NCBI RefSeq assembly: GCF_014637795.1
Contig: NZ_BMFD01000001.1
Location: forward strand, 414,523-478,522
Direction of reading: 5' to 3'
DNA length: 64,000 nucleotides
Origin: Belliella aquatica
GTDB taxonomy: Bacteria > Bacteroidota > Bacteroidia > Cytophagales > Cyclobacteriaceae
The translations under genes and the position numbers were made by a program. Positions 8,888 to 19,000 of this stretch are shown piece by piece (the stretch's first letter is position 1; every line of letters starts with the position of its first letter). The notes beneath the pieces are model-generated. The model ran no database searches, had not been told where the DNA came from, and was given only the letters and a program-made list of their open reading frames with translations.

Positions 8888-8895
8888 CAAAATTA
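8888..8895 (-). promoter_or_regulatory. Bacteroidota -7 promoter box of yebC
   Basis: The minus strand reads TAATTTTG, matching TAnnTTTG, 23 bases before the yebC start codon. The -33 element is not obvious. Confidence 0.45.
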
Positions 8896-8966
8896 ACAAA
8901 TCTTTTTAAATGCGAGGAGGTAATATTGGCCAATCTTTACAATATTCCCAGCGATCTCAGAAAATA

Positions 8967-9905
8967 TTAAACGAAAATTGAGTTTTTACTCGCCAAAAGA
9001 GCAGCTCCGAAGACGCCTGCGCTATCGCCTAATTTTGCTTTAAGAATAGGTGTTTCAAATTCATTGTTAAATATCATTTCTCGGAGTAAATTCGAATTTT
9101 GATAGATAGCATCGATATGGCTGACGCCGCCACCCACGACAATGATATCCGGGTCGATGATGTTCACAACTACACTCAGCGCCCGAGCGAAGCCATCTAA
9201 AAGCCGCTGAATGGTTTTACTTGCAGCGATGTCATTGCCATCTAAATGTCTCTGATGGATTTCTTTCATGGGTCTCGGGGCTCCTGATAATTCTGCATAA
9301 AAACGCTCTAATGCAGGACCGGAGATAATTTGTTCATTGCAGCCTCTTTTGCCACAATAGCATAGGTTTCCTTCTTCAGGATAGAGATAATTGTGTCCCC
9401 ATTCCCCTCCAATTCCATGTTTTCCTTGAATTAGATTTCCATTGACCACAATTCCTCCTCCTACGCCTGTTCCCAGGATTACTCCGAAAATCACTGCATT
9501 CCCTACTTTTTTCTTACCAATTCCAAGTGTAGCTTCTGCTAAGGCAAAGCAATTGGCATCATTCGCTAATCTAATTTCTAGACCTAGTTTAGCTTCTAAA
9601 TCAGCTTTGAAGTTTTTGCCATTGATGATCGTGACATTGCAGTTTTTCATCATTCCCTTAGTAGGAATATAGGTTCCAGGTGAAGCCAGACCGATGATGT
9701 CAGGTTGATATCCTGCATGAAGAGTCATTTGGGAAAGCAATTTTTCAAACTGACTCAAAATATGTTCGTAGCCCAAATTAGCTTCTGTTGGAACTCTTAG
9801 GCGAAGCAGCTCTTCGGGTTCATCTTGAGATTTCAAAATTATCCCTTCGATCTTAGTGCCTCCCATATCTATTCCCCAGAGGTTTTCAGAATTGAAATGA
9901 TTCAT
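8967..9905 (-). CDS. ROK family sugar kinase
   Basis: A 312-residue cytoplasmic sugar kinase of the ROK family. It shows the ATP-binding loop DMGGTK (residues 13-18), the glycine-rich GTGVGGG motif (about 146-152) and the zinc-binding motif CYCGKRGCNEQ (about 180-190) preceded by GGEWGHN. There is no N-terminal DNA-binding domain, so it is a kinase rather than a ROK repressor. It lies 34 bp downstream of a GH130-like lipoprotein gene on the same strand, which suggests that it phosphorylates the sugar released by that enzyme. The actual substrate (glucose, mannose or N-acetylhexosamine) cannot be read from the sequence. Confidence 0.93.
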   Translation of the reverse strand: MNHFNSENLWGIDMGGTKIEGIILKSQDEPEELLRLRVPTEANLGYEHILSQFEKLLSQMTLHAGYQPDIIGLASPGTYIPTKGMMKNCNVTIINGKNFKADLEAKLGLEIRLANDANCFALAEATLGIGKKKVGNAVIFGVILGTGVGGGIVVNGNLIQGKHGIGGEWGHNYLYPEEGNLCYCGKRGCNEQIISGPALERFYAELSGAPRPMKEIHQRHLDGNDIAASKTIQRLLDGFARALSVVVNIIDPDIIVVGGGVSHIDAIYQNSNLLREMIFNNEFETPILKAKLGDSAGVFGAALLASKNSIFV

Positions 9906-9939
9906 GATATTTGATTAATATTTCGCACAAAGGCGGTTA

Positions 9940-11046
9940 TTATTTTTTCCATTTTACGACTCCTACTTTACTGTCTGCTGTGCCATAGTAGAGGTACCAA
10001 GTGCCCTTAAAAATCACTAAACCCTCGACAAAAGTAGTTCCATCGACATATTGACCTGATTTTTCAAAATCCTGCTCTGGTTTGATAAAGGGTTCGTCCG
10101 AGCGATCCAATATCTTCCAAGGCTCTTTTGCGTCGTAGAGTGCTTGTCCTCCTGTATAAATTCGGTTTGCCAATTCCTGTACACCAACATCCTTTGAATT
10201 TCCAGCATTGTATAAGACTACGATTCCATCTTCTGTCAACACGGGTGGAGGACCAGCTTCTACCAGCCAAGAATCAAAATATCCTGCCCTTGGGCTGAGT
10301 ACTGGGACTAGATTTCCTTCATGATTTTCTATGGGCTGCCAGTTGATTAGATCCTCAGAACTTGCTAACCAAATGTGAGGGACGCCATAGTACATCCAAT
10401 ATTTTCCATTGATTTTGGTTGCGACAAGATTTCCGCCGACTTCCTTGGTGACAATGGCTCCGGATTTAGTCTCCATGTTGTGATATTTCCCTTCTTTCCA
10501 ATTCTGGAAAATGGGACCATGTTTTTCCCAAGTTATCAGGTCTTTGGATGTGGCGATGGCAAGTCTTGGAAATTCTCGATTCCACTGGGTATATGTCAAA
10601 ACATAAGTTCCATCCTCTGTCTCCACGATTCTTGGGTCTTCAGTCCCACCTGTCCATTCAAATATTTTTTGATTATCTTCTTTTGGATAAAATACTGGCT
10701 CACTTTCTCTTGAATAGTTGATACCATCAGTCGAGATAGCCAATCCTAACCTCGAAGTATGCCCACCAATTTCTTTTTCTCCCAGTTTTTCTTCTGCTCT
10801 GTAGAACACATGAATCTTTTCATCTTTCACGATAGCCGCAGGATTGAATGTGGCCATGGATTCCCAATTGACAATTCTACCAGTCATGGGATCTTCAAAA
10901 GAAGTTGAATCTGAGGGCACTATGATCGCTTCCTGATCTTCAGCTCTTTCGAAAGGTCCAAGCATCCAAGATTTTTCCTCTGAAATAGGTTCAGGACTAG
11001 AACAGGCGACGAAAACGAAAAATATATAAAATAGGCTCTTTTTCAT
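9940..11046 (-). CDS. GH130-like glycoside hydrolase/phosphorylase, lipoprotein
   Basis: A 368-residue five-bladed propeller glycosidase with a lipoprotein signal (lipobox FVAC, Cys15). The family motifs are FNPAA (67-71), FYRAEE, the RLGLAIS strand and GGTEDPRI (133-140), where the aspartate is the expected general acid. GH130 members act on beta-mannosides either as phosphorylases or as hydrolases. Lipid anchoring points to a periplasmic or surface hydrolase, because phosphorolysis is normally cytoplasmic; this is inference. It forms a probable two-gene operon with the ROK kinase. Related GH32/43/68 propellers are an alternative but fit the motifs less well. Confidence 0.87.
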   Translation of the reverse strand: MKKSLFYIFFVFVACSSPEPISEEKSWMLGPFERAEDQEAIIVPSDSTSFEDPMTGRIVNWESMATFNPAAIVKDEKIHVFYRAEEKLGEKEIGGHTSRLGLAISTDGINYSRESEPVFYPKEDNQKIFEWTGGTEDPRIVETEDGTYVLTYTQWNREFPRLAIATSKDLITWEKHGPIFQNWKEGKYHNMETKSGAIVTKEVGGNLVATKINGKYWMYYGVPHIWLASSEDLINWQPIENHEGNLVPVLSPRAGYFDSWLVEAGPPPVLTEDGIVVLYNAGNSKDVGVQELANRIYTGGQALYDAKEPWKILDRSDEPFIKPEQDFEKSGQYVDGTTFVEGLVIFKGTWYLYYGTADSKVGVVKWKK

Positions 11047-11377
11047 AAAGTCGTTTTGGGTTTGATTTTTATCAATAATAATTTTGAGATATATGTATAT
11101 CCGCTTTCACAACTTTAGCTAAACGAAATGGTGTGTTTTTAAGCAATTGATACACTGGTAACTAATTGCCTAATAACAGATAACGATTATCCGCAAGATC
11201 ATTTGTGATATAATCGCATACTAGTGTCATCGCGGATAATCATATTTAGATAAAACGATTTAGCAGATCAAATTTATTTGTTTTTAAGGAAAAAGCAAGT
11301 AATAAATAAATCTTCCCAAAATACCGACCTTTATTTCTTCAGTTCGTATAGGTAGATGTACCTTTTGTAATTCCAAA
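11047..11377. other. Intergenic region between divergent GH130 and NDH-2 genes
   Basis: This 331-bp region is AT-rich and must carry the promoters of both divergent genes. The only structured segment I see is the palindromic repeat at 11185-11241. A TACCTTTTG stretch about 20 bp before the NDH-2 start resembles a -7 box with one extra T. Confidence 0.6.
11185..11243 (+). repeat. Dispersed palindromic repeat A, copy 2 (best preserved ends)
   Basis: Perfect 10-bp inverted ends, GATTATCCGC at 11185-11194 and GCGGATAATC at 11232-11241, enclose a 37-bp core with the near-palindrome TGTGATATAATCGCA. Similar copies are at 5531 and 22450 (opposite orientation) and at 50047 (same orientation). Confidence 0.75.
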
Positions 11378-12706
11378 ATGAACTTTTATAATCAAAACCC
11401 TATCCCAAATCTTCCGATTGTTAAAACCAAAAGAGTTGTAATCATTGGAGCAGGGTTTGCAGGTCTCAAATTAGCTAGAAAGTTGATGGGAAGTTCGTAC
11501 CAAGTACTGCTACTGGATAAAAACAACTACCATCAATTTCAGCCTTTATTCTACCAAGTTGCCACCTCTGGGCTTGAACCAAGTGCGATTTCTTTTCCCT
11601 TGAGGAAAGTTTTTCATAACTCGAAAAACATCATATTTAGAATGGCTGAGGCAGAGATGATCGATCAGGATTCCAATCGGCTTTATACAAATGTGGGATA
11701 TATAGATTATGATTATCTGATTTTGGCGATGGGAGCTGATACCAATTATTTTGGATTGGAAAATATAGAAAAGTACAGCACGCCGATGAAAACGGTGTCT
11801 GAGGCACTTTTTATTCGAAATAAAATCATCTCAAATTACGAAACAGCCATCAATATCGGGGAAGAAAAGGAGCGAAAGCCGATCATGAATGTGGTGATCG
11901 TCGGTGGAGGTCCGACAGGAGTAGAACTTGCAGGCGCTGTAGCGGAATTGAGAAATAATGTGTTTCCGAAAGATTATCCTGAATTAAATTTCAAAAACAT
12001 GAAGGTGGTTTTGATAGAAGCAGGAACACATCTCTTGTCGAGTATGTCAGAACAGGCAAAAACAAAGGCTAGAACTTATTTGGAAAAGCTTGGGGTTGTC
12101 GTGATGACTGATACTCAGGTGTTGGATTATGATGGAAATAAGGTTGACCTGAAGGGCAAAGAATCTATTGAAACGAAGACCTTACTTTGGGCAGCTGGGA
12201 TCAAGCCAAATCATATTGAGGGGATAAAAGAGAGTCAAACACTACCAAATGGTAGAATGATCGTTGATGAATTTAACCGATTACAAGAGCGGGAGAATAT
12301 TTTTGCATTGGGAGATATTGCTATTTCTATCACGGAAGAATTTGAAAGAGGTCATCCGCAGGTGGCTCAAGTAGCACTTCAGCAGGCTAGCAATCTTGCC
12401 GATAACTTGTTGGCGGAGAAAAAGAATAAACCTTGGAAGAAATTCAAATACAAAGACCTAGGCTCCATGGCAACAATAGGTAGAAAGCTCGCTGTGGTTG
12501 ATTTGCCATTTATTAAATTTCAAGGTTTATTGGCATGGATGACCTGGCTTTTCGTTCATTTGATGGCCATCTTAGGAGTCAAAAATAAACTGTTTATCTT
12601 TCTCAACTGGTCCTGGAATTACTTGGCATTTGACCCAAGTTTGCGCTTATTGATCAGGCCTAGGCAAATCAAAACTCAAAAAGACAAGGATCTAGTCGAA
12701 GATTAA
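11378..12706 (+). CDS. Type II NADH dehydrogenase (NDH-2)-like oxidoreductase
   Basis: A 442-residue flavoprotein that transfers electrons from NAD(P)H to quinone without pumping protons. The FAD-binding GAGFAG lies at residues 24-29, the NDH-2 motif YHQFQPLFYQVA at 51-62, the NADH-binding GGGPTGVELAG at 176-186 and the flavin motif ALGDIA around 310. The C-terminal part has a hydrophobic amphipathic segment (LLAWMTWLFVHLMAILG) expected to anchor it to the inner face of the membrane. It is monocistronic and ends directly against the stop codon of the convergent next gene, with no spacer. Confidence 0.93.
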   Translation: MNFYNQNPIPNLPIVKTKRVVIIGAGFAGLKLARKLMGSSYQVLLLDKNNYHQFQPLFYQVATSGLEPSAISFPLRKVFHNSKNIIFRMAEAEMIDQDSNRLYTNVGYIDYDYLILAMGADTNYFGLENIEKYSTPMKTVSEALFIRNKIISNYETAINIGEEKERKPIMNVVIVGGGPTGVELAGAVAELRNNVFPKDYPELNFKNMKVVLIEAGTHLLSSMSEQAKTKARTYLEKLGVVVMTDTQVLDYDGNKVDLKGKESIETKTLLWAAGIKPNHIEGIKESQTLPNGRMIVDEFNRLQERENIFALGDIAISITEEFERGHPQVAQVALQQASNLADNLLAEKKNKPWKKFKYKDLGSMATIGRKLAVVDLPFIKFQGLLAWMTWLFVHLMAILGVKNKLFIFLNWSWNYLAFDPSLRLLIRPRQIKTQKDKDLVED

Positions 12707-13156
12707 TTACATGATTTTGCCGGCACGGTTGATGATACTGGCCAAGTAGCCTTTTGGGATTCCATTGGCCTCGCCACCTCTGATGATGGTTTCAAAGTAT
12801 TCTTGGTGAGGGAAAATACCCTTCACCAACTTTTGAGAAATGAAAACTCTGGCTTTTACAGGGCCATTTTTTGTCAAAACTTCCTTTTCGACAAAGTCAT
12901 ATCCCGGTTCAGATTTTAGAAAGTACTCTAATTCGGAATATTCCACTTCGAACAGGAGACCATAGACAGATTCATTCTTACTTTCTATGACATTGGCACG
13001 GGCAGAGCCATCTGGATTTTGGAAGTTGAACCTAAAACCATAATGTGGCAATACCGCTAGGCCGTTCAATTTGGGGGGATTATTTAACCTTCCTGTCAAA
13101 GTACTGATATCCAAATTACTCGCATAGCCGAAATAAAGAAATGTCTCCTTTTTCAT
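12707..13156 (-). CDS. Gamma-glutamylcyclotransferase-like protein
   Basis: A 149-residue cytoplasmic protein with the GGCT fold. The substrate-loop motif of the family appears as YFGYASNL (residues 7-14), where most members have YGSN, and LYGLLFEV-type strands follow (VYGLLFEVEYSEL). The glutamate expected to be catalytic is probably in KSEPGYD (about residue 82). Such proteins cyclise gamma-glutamyl amines or peptides; the true substrate here is unknown. Its stop codon abuts that of the convergent NDH-2 gene. Confidence 0.82.
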   Translation of the reverse strand: MKKETFLYFGYASNLDISTLTGRLNNPPKLNGLAVLPHYGFRFNFQNPDGSARANVIESKNESVYGLLFEVEYSELEYFLKSEPGYDFVEKEVLTKNGPVKARVFISQKLVKGIFPHQEYFETIIRGGEANGIPKGYLASIINRAGKIM

Positions 13157-13266
13157 AAATTTTTTCTTAAATTTAGAACAGTTAGTGTCTTAAATAAACC
13201 CTCTATCAAACTTACAAACTCAGAATTGTAAGAGAAAATATAAATCAAAATAAACCTAGAAACACC

Positions 13267-13764
13267 ATGAAAAAATTGCTGACAGTATTGATATGTTTTG
13301 CCATAGGGACATTTACGGCCCAAGCCCAGCGAGGTGGACAGCAGCGCGGACAAGGAATGACCCCTGAATTAAGAGCTGAAATGATGACCAACATGATGCA
13401 AGAGCGTCTTGAGCTCTCTGCTGAGCAAGTGGAAAAAGTCCGTAAGGTGAATTTGGCCAGAGCCAAAAATATGGAAATGATGGGGGAAAGAGGACAGTCC
13501 GAAGCTAGAAAAGCTGAAGCGATGAATAAAAGAGCTGGAGCCAAACAAAAAGGGAAGGCGAAAAAAGAGGCTGCCCAAAAAGATGTGGAAGAAGAAGTCG
13601 AAGTGGTAACAGAGGAGGAATTTGATCAGGAAATAGAAAAAATTCTTAGCCCAGAGCAGCGGAAAAAATGGGAGGAAGTAAAACAACAGAGAAGACCCGC
13701 GGGACAGCAAGGTGGACAGCGCCCTACAAGGGGAGGTATGAATAGAGGAGGAGGGAATTTATAA
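13267..13764 (+). CDS. Spy/CpxP-like periplasmic protein (DUF4890-like), first of a tandem pair
   Basis: A 165-residue secreted protein with a signal peptide (residues 1-20, ending AQA). The mature protein is highly charged and helical: a glycine/glutamine/arginine-rich start (RGGQQRGQG), then an LELSAEQVEKVRKVNLARA helix and a LSPEQRKKWEE helix, the two LTxxQ-like hairpins typical of Spy-type chaperones. A KKEAAQKDVEEEVE linker and an RG-rich tail follow. In other bacteria Spy-like proteins buffer envelope stress. It is similar in layout to the gene at 13979, suggesting duplication. Confidence 0.82.
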   Translation: MKKLLTVLICFAIGTFTAQAQRGGQQRGQGMTPELRAEMMTNMMQERLELSAEQVEKVRKVNLARAKNMEMMGERGQSEARKAEAMNKRAGAKQKGKAKKEAAQKDVEEEVEVVTEEEFDQEIEKILSPEQRKKWEEVKQQRRPAGQQGGQRPTRGGMNRGGGNL

Positions 13765-13829
13765 AGAATACTTTCTGCAGTGTCTGCAAGTACTATTTTA
13801 AATTTAAGATTTGTTAACATTTTTCTTTG

Positions 13830-13856
13830 GGTGAGGGCTTAAACCCTCACCTTTTT
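13830..13856 (+). terminator. Intrinsic terminator after the first Spy-like gene
   Basis: Perfect 8-bp GC-rich arms (GGTGAGGG at 13830-13837, CCCTCACC at 13844-13851) with a 6-base loop are followed by TTTTT. The two Spy-like genes are therefore probably separate transcription units. Confidence 0.9.
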
Positions 13857-13978
13857 CTTTGGTCTAAGAGTCAGATTTCAAAACAAAAAGGAAATTAAAT
13901 TAGAATTCAAATCGCTCCCGGGATTGAGAGTTTTTCTAAAAAAATTGATTCAAAAACAAAAGACTAAAAACTAAAAAC

Positions 13979-14452
13979 ATGAAAAAGCTAATCGCAATAC
14001 TTGCAATATTTTCTTTAGGTGCACTTACAGTTGAAGCACAAAGAGGTCCAAGAGGCCCACAAATGTCACCAGAAAAAAGAGCCGAAATGGCTAATCCTGA
14101 AAAAAGGGCTGAAATGATGACCAGTAGAATGGCGGAAAAACTAGAATTGTCTGACGTGCAGAAAGAAGAGGTTTATGCAATCCACTTAGAAAACGCTTCT
14201 AAAAGACAGGCAGAAATGGAAGCCCGAAGGGCAGAGATGAAAGCCAAGAAAGCTGACATGCAAGCCAATCAAAAAGAGCAGCATGCTAAAATTGAAGCGG
14301 TTTTGACACCTGAGCAAAAAGAAAAATTCATCGAGCTTAGAGATGAAAATAGAGATAAAATGAATACAATTCGTGATGCGAGAACAAACCCTGACAGGGA
14401 GAAAATTCAGCAACGAAGAAGAGGAAATAGAGGTCCAGGTGGCAGAAGATAA
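13979..14452 (+). CDS. Spy/CpxP-like periplasmic protein (DUF4890-like), second of a tandem pair
   Basis: A 157-residue secreted protein with a signal peptide ending VEAQ (residues 1-20). The mature part starts RGPRGPQMSPEKRAEM and contains a near-duplicate block (EKRAEMANPEKRAEMM). Two helical LxxxQ segments follow: LELSDVQKEEVYAIHLENA and VLTPEQKEKFIELRDENR, separated by a long highly charged helix (ARRAEMKAKKADM). The tail is rich in arginine and glycine. It shares layout with the gene at 13267 but has diverged strongly. A promoter of its own is expected because a terminator separates the two. Confidence 0.82.
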   Translation: MKKLIAILAIFSLGALTVEAQRGPRGPQMSPEKRAEMANPEKRAEMMTSRMAEKLELSDVQKEEVYAIHLENASKRQAEMEARRAEMKAKKADMQANQKEQHAKIEAVLTPEQKEKFIELRDENRDKMNTIRDARTNPDREKIQQRRRGNRGPGGRR

Positions 14453-14505
14453 TTTTCATAATAGGTGTTGCTTAATAGTCTGAACAATCAGGCGAAAAAA
14501 TAAAG

Positions 14506-14530
14506 AGCAGGTCTATGGCCTGCTTTTTTT
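14506..14530 (+). terminator. Intrinsic terminator after the second Spy-like gene
   Basis: AGCAGG at 14506-14511 pairs with CCTGCT at 14519-14524 across a 7-base loop and is followed by a run of T. Confidence 0.85.
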
Positions 14531-14543
14531 ATTCAAATAAATA

Positions 14544-14573
14544 AAACCGACCCGAGAAATCCCGGATCGGTTT
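14544..14573 (-). terminator. Probable terminator of gltB-gltD
   Basis: Arms AAACCGA and TCGGTTT, with further CCG/CGG pairing inside, form a long hairpin 30 bases beyond the gltD stop. On the minus strand it is followed by TTTTATTTATT. Confidence 0.75.
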
Positions 14574-14602
14574 GGATTGAATTAGTGGTTTTAATTGAAT
14601 AA

Positions 14603-16075
14603 TTAGGAAGCCATTTCTTCTTCTACTTGATAGAAGCCTTCATCTTTTCTAGGAAGTGAAGAGCTTCCCATTAGGAATTCATCCACACTTACGGCAGCTT
14701 CTCTTCCTTCGGAAATTGCCCAAACGACGAGGGATTGTCCCCTTCGCATGTCTCCTGCTAAAAATACCTTCTTGGATGTTGACTGGTAGCCTTTAGATTT
14801 TGGAAGGCTATTTTCCATTTTCTCTACCTTGAAAGCCTCCAACAGACCGTTTTGTGCAGGTCCTGTGTAGCCAATGGCTATAAATGCAAGGTCACATGGG
14901 ACTGTTCTCTCAGTTTTTGGAACTTCCACAAACTGCATTCTTCCATTCTCTTCTTTCCATTCCAAATCTACCAAGACAAGGCCTGTTACTTCTCCTTTGT
15001 CATTGCCGACAAATTCTTTTGTAAGAATAGAGAATACACGTTCAGCGCCTTCCTCGTGAGAACTTGAAGTTTTCAATGTCATTGGCCATTCTGGCCATGG
15101 ATTGAGAACAGTTCTTTGTTGAGGGGGCTTTGGAAGTAATTCCAGTTGTGTAATGCTTTTTGCACCATGACGATTTGAAGTTCCGATACAGTCAGAGCCT
15201 GTATCTCCACCGCCTATGACAATGACGTTTTTGTCCTTAGCAGAAATAGGGTTTTCCTTGATTTCTCCTGCGATTACTTGATTTTGTTTTCCAAGAAAAT
15301 CCATTGCAAAATGAACTCCTTTCAGATCAGAACCTTTGATTTTGAGTTCTCTGGGTTGTGCGGCACCTGTCGCCAAGACGATGGCGTCAAAATTGGTGAG
15401 GATATTTTCTGCTTTTACGTTGAAACCAATATCAGTTTCAGTAGAGAAAATCACCCCTTCTTGCTCCATGATTATGACTCTACGATCAATGACCCATTTT
15501 TCTAATTTGAAATCAGGGATACCATAGCGCAGTAATCCACCGACTTCTTTGTCTTTTTCGAAGACAGTTACTTCATGACCCGCTTGATTGAGTTGATCGG
15601 CAGCAGCAAGTCCCGCAGGGCCTGAACCGATCACAGCTACGCTTTTCCCTGTTCGGCTTTTTGGAATTCTTGGCTTTACAAGACCCATTTCATAGGCTTT
15701 CTCAACAATATTCTTTTCAATCAGCTCGATTGCAACAGGGTCTTTGTTGATTCCCAATACACATGATGCCTCGCAGGGCGCTGGGCAAATCCTACCGGTA
15801 AATTCTGGGAAATTGTTAGTGCTCTGTAAAATATGAAAAGCTTCCTCCCATTCATTCTGGTACACTGCATCGTTAAACTCAGGTATTACATTGCCCAGCG
15901 GACATCCCTGATGGCAAAATGGTATTCCACAATCCATGCATCTGGCAGATTGTTCATTGAGTTTCTTACCGTCAAATGGCTGATATATCTCTTTGTAATC
16001 GTTGATTCTTTCTTCTGGAGAGCGTGTTTCGGGTAGCTCTCTGTTGTATTGGATAAATCCTTCTTTCGCTCCCAT
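14603..16075 (-). CDS. gltD: Glutamate synthase, small subunit
   Basis: A 490-residue subunit that passes electrons from NAD(P)H to the large subunit for conversion of glutamine and 2-oxoglutarate to two glutamates. The N-terminal cysteine set starts CMDCGIPFCHQGC (Cys46, 49, 54, 58), and a second set is ICPAPCEASC (around residue 95), forming iron-sulfur sites. An FAD-binding GSGPAGLAAA and an NAD(P)-binding GGGDTGSDC follow. The start codon lies one base after the gltB stop, so the pair is one operon. The length is normal for the family. Confidence 0.97.
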   Translation of the reverse strand: MGAKEGFIQYNRELPETRSPEERINDYKEIYQPFDGKKLNEQSARCMDCGIPFCHQGCPLGNVIPEFNDAVYQNEWEEAFHILQSTNNFPEFTGRICPAPCEASCVLGINKDPVAIELIEKNIVEKAYEMGLVKPRIPKSRTGKSVAVIGSGPAGLAAADQLNQAGHEVTVFEKDKEVGGLLRYGIPDFKLEKWVIDRRVIIMEQEGVIFSTETDIGFNVKAENILTNFDAIVLATGAAQPRELKIKGSDLKGVHFAMDFLGKQNQVIAGEIKENPISAKDKNVIVIGGGDTGSDCIGTSNRHGAKSITQLELLPKPPQQRTVLNPWPEWPMTLKTSSSHEEGAERVFSILTKEFVGNDKGEVTGLVLVDLEWKEENGRMQFVEVPKTERTVPCDLAFIAIGYTGPAQNGLLEAFKVEKMENSLPKSKGYQSTSKKVFLAGDMRRGQSLVVWAISEGREAAVSVDEFLMGSSSLPRKDEGFYQVEEEMAS

Positions 16076-16076
16076 A

Positions 16077-19000
16077 TTAGACTAATGTTTTTGATTGTTC
16101 CAAAGCCCTTTTTTTCAATACTTCCTTATAATCTCTAGGAATGACTTTGATAAATTGTTCTTTGTAGCTATCCCAATTTTCTAGGAATTCGGTGGCTAGA
16201 TTGCTGTTTGTAAAAGCCTTATGCTTCTTCAAATGGTTTTTGATGGTGACAAAATCATCTTCATTGAGTGGATCTAGATCGACCATTTCTGGATTGATCA
16301 AGTGAAGATAATCCTTGAGAATGTAAGCAATTCCACCACTCATACCAGCGGCAAAGTTTCTACCTATTTCCCCCAAATTCACAACCAATCCGCCTGTCAT
16401 GTATTCACAACCATGATCGCCAATGCCTTCTACAACGGTCTCTACGCCTGAATTTCTTACACAGAATCTCTCACCGCCTTTTCCATTGATGTAGGCTTCA
16501 CCGGAAGTTCCTCCATAAAAGGCCACATTGCCAATGATGATATTGTCCTTTGCATCAAAGTTTGCGTTTCGGCTTGGATAGACGATCAGTTTTCCTCCGG
16601 AAAGCCCTTTTCCAAAGTAATCATTTGCTTCACCTTCTAGCTCAAAACTTACACCTTTAGCTAAAAACCCTCCAAATGTCTGCCCTGCTGAGCCAATGAA
16701 TTTGTATTGAATGGTGTCTTCTGGTAACCCAGGACTTCCATATATTTTTGAAATTTCATGGGAAAGCATCGCACCAACTGTTCTGTCAGTGTTTTTGATT
16801 TCAAACTTTCCAGAGACTGGATTTGCTTGTTCAAGTGCCGGAAGTGCTTGTTTGATCAGCTTTCTATCAAGGACTTTTTTCAATTCAAACTCCTGATCGA
16901 TCTGCTTGTGAATTCCTACATGATCTGGAACTTCCACTTTGTGGAATATTGGGCTGAGATCGACTTTGTCCCATTTCCAATGATTCATATTTCCTGTTGC
17001 TTTCAAGACATCACTCTGACCTACCATCTCATCTATGGTGGCAAAGCCTAATGAAGCCATGATTTCTCTTAAGTCTTGGGCGAGAAACATAAAATAATTC
17101 ACCACATGATCGGCACTACCTGTAAAGAGTTTCCTCAATTCAGGATTTTGCGTAGCAATTCCGACCGGGCAGGTATTCAAATGACACTTACGCATCATGA
17201 TACAGCCTTCGACTACCAATGCTCCTGTAGAAATCCCCCATTCTTCAGCACCTAAAAGTGTGGCAATGGCAATGTCTCTTCCTGTTCGGAGTTGTCCGTC
17301 AGTTTGCAAGACAACTCTACTTCTCAGGTTATTTTTCACCAAAGTCTGATGTGCTTCCGAAAGACCGAGCTCCCAAGGTAAGCCCGCATGTCGGATAGAG
17401 CTCAATGGAGATGCACCTGTGCCTCCGTCAGCACCTGATATAAGGATTACATCAGCCTGAGCCTTGGCAACACCAGCAGCTACAGTTCCTACACCTGCTT
17501 GAGACACTAATTTTACATTAATTCTCGCTTTTCTATTAGCATTTTTAAGATCATAGATCAACTGTGCCAAATCCTCAATAGAATATATATCATGGTGTGG
17601 AGGTGGGGAAATCAATCCTACTCCTGGAGTCGAATGCCTCACTCTTCCAATCCAATCATCTACTTTGTGGCCAGGAAGCTGTCCACCTTCACCAGGTTTG
17701 GCACCTTGAGCCATTTTGATTTGAATTTCTGCAGCATTGCTGAGATAATTGCTCGTCACACCAAATCGACCAGATGCGACCTGCTTGATGGCAGAGCGTT
17801 CCCAGTCACCATTTTCTTTTCTTTGAAACCTAATCTCGTCTTCTCCACCTTCTCCACTGTTGCTCTTGGCACCGATTCTGTTCATCGCAATCGCCAAAGT
17901 GCTATGAGCTTCATGGGAAATAGATCCGAATGACATGGCGCCGGTAGCAAATCTCTTTAAGATTGATTCTATAGGTTCAACTTCTTCGATTGGAATCGAT
18001 ATCCGTTTTTTGAATTCAAAAAGCCCTCGAAGTGTCAGTGCATCTTTGGTCTGCACGTTGATTTTTTCTGCAAACTTTTTGTAAAGATTGAAGTCGTTTA
18101 GTCTCGTGGATTTCTGAAGGAGATGTATTGTTTCTGGGTTGAAAAGGTGTTTTTCACCTCTTCTTTTCCATTGATAAACCCCGCCAGTCTCCAATACAGG
18201 ACTCTCTGTATGGTAAGCTGCATGATGTCTGATTAATACTTCTTCGGCTAATTCGTCAAAAGATATTCCTGAAATTCTGCTGACTGTGCCTTTGAAACAT
18301 CTATCTATCACTTCAGGGCCTAAGCCAATTGCCTCAAAAATCTGTGCACCTTGGTAAGACTGTAGTGTGCTGATTCCCATTTTGGAAAGTACTTTCAGCA
18401 ATCCTTTTCCAACTGCTGCCTGATAATTAGCGAAAAGCTGTTTGGTTGGGATTTCTTTAGAAAGATGCCCTTTTTCGTTGAGATAAATCAAGCTTTCAAG
18501 TGCCAAATATGGATTGATTGCGGAAGCACCATATCCAATGACAGTGGCAAAATGATGGGTCTCTCTGATATCACCCGCTTCAATGACTAAGCCGGCTCTA
18601 GTTCGCAATTTCTTTTTCACCAAATGATGATGAACTGCACCTATAGCGAGTAATGATGGGATTGGCGCATGGGTTTCAGTACTATTTCTATCAGAGATAA
18701 TTATGATGTTTTTGCCAGCATAAATTGCTCCTTCAGCCTCTCTACAAAGATTGTTTAGTGCCTCAAGAAGTTTCCCAGGTTGATGATTGGCTTCAAAATG
18801 AGCAGTCAAAGTGACTGTTCTATAGCCTTGATCTTCCAGGTGTTTGAGTTTCTCTAAGTCTTCATTGAGTAATACAGGCTGTGAGATATGAATCTGTCTG
18901 CTGTGTCTTGGGCTTTCGTCGAGTATATTGTGGCTTTCTCCAATTCTAGTGAATAGGGACATCACCAATTTTTCCCTGATTGGATCAATCGGTGGATTAC

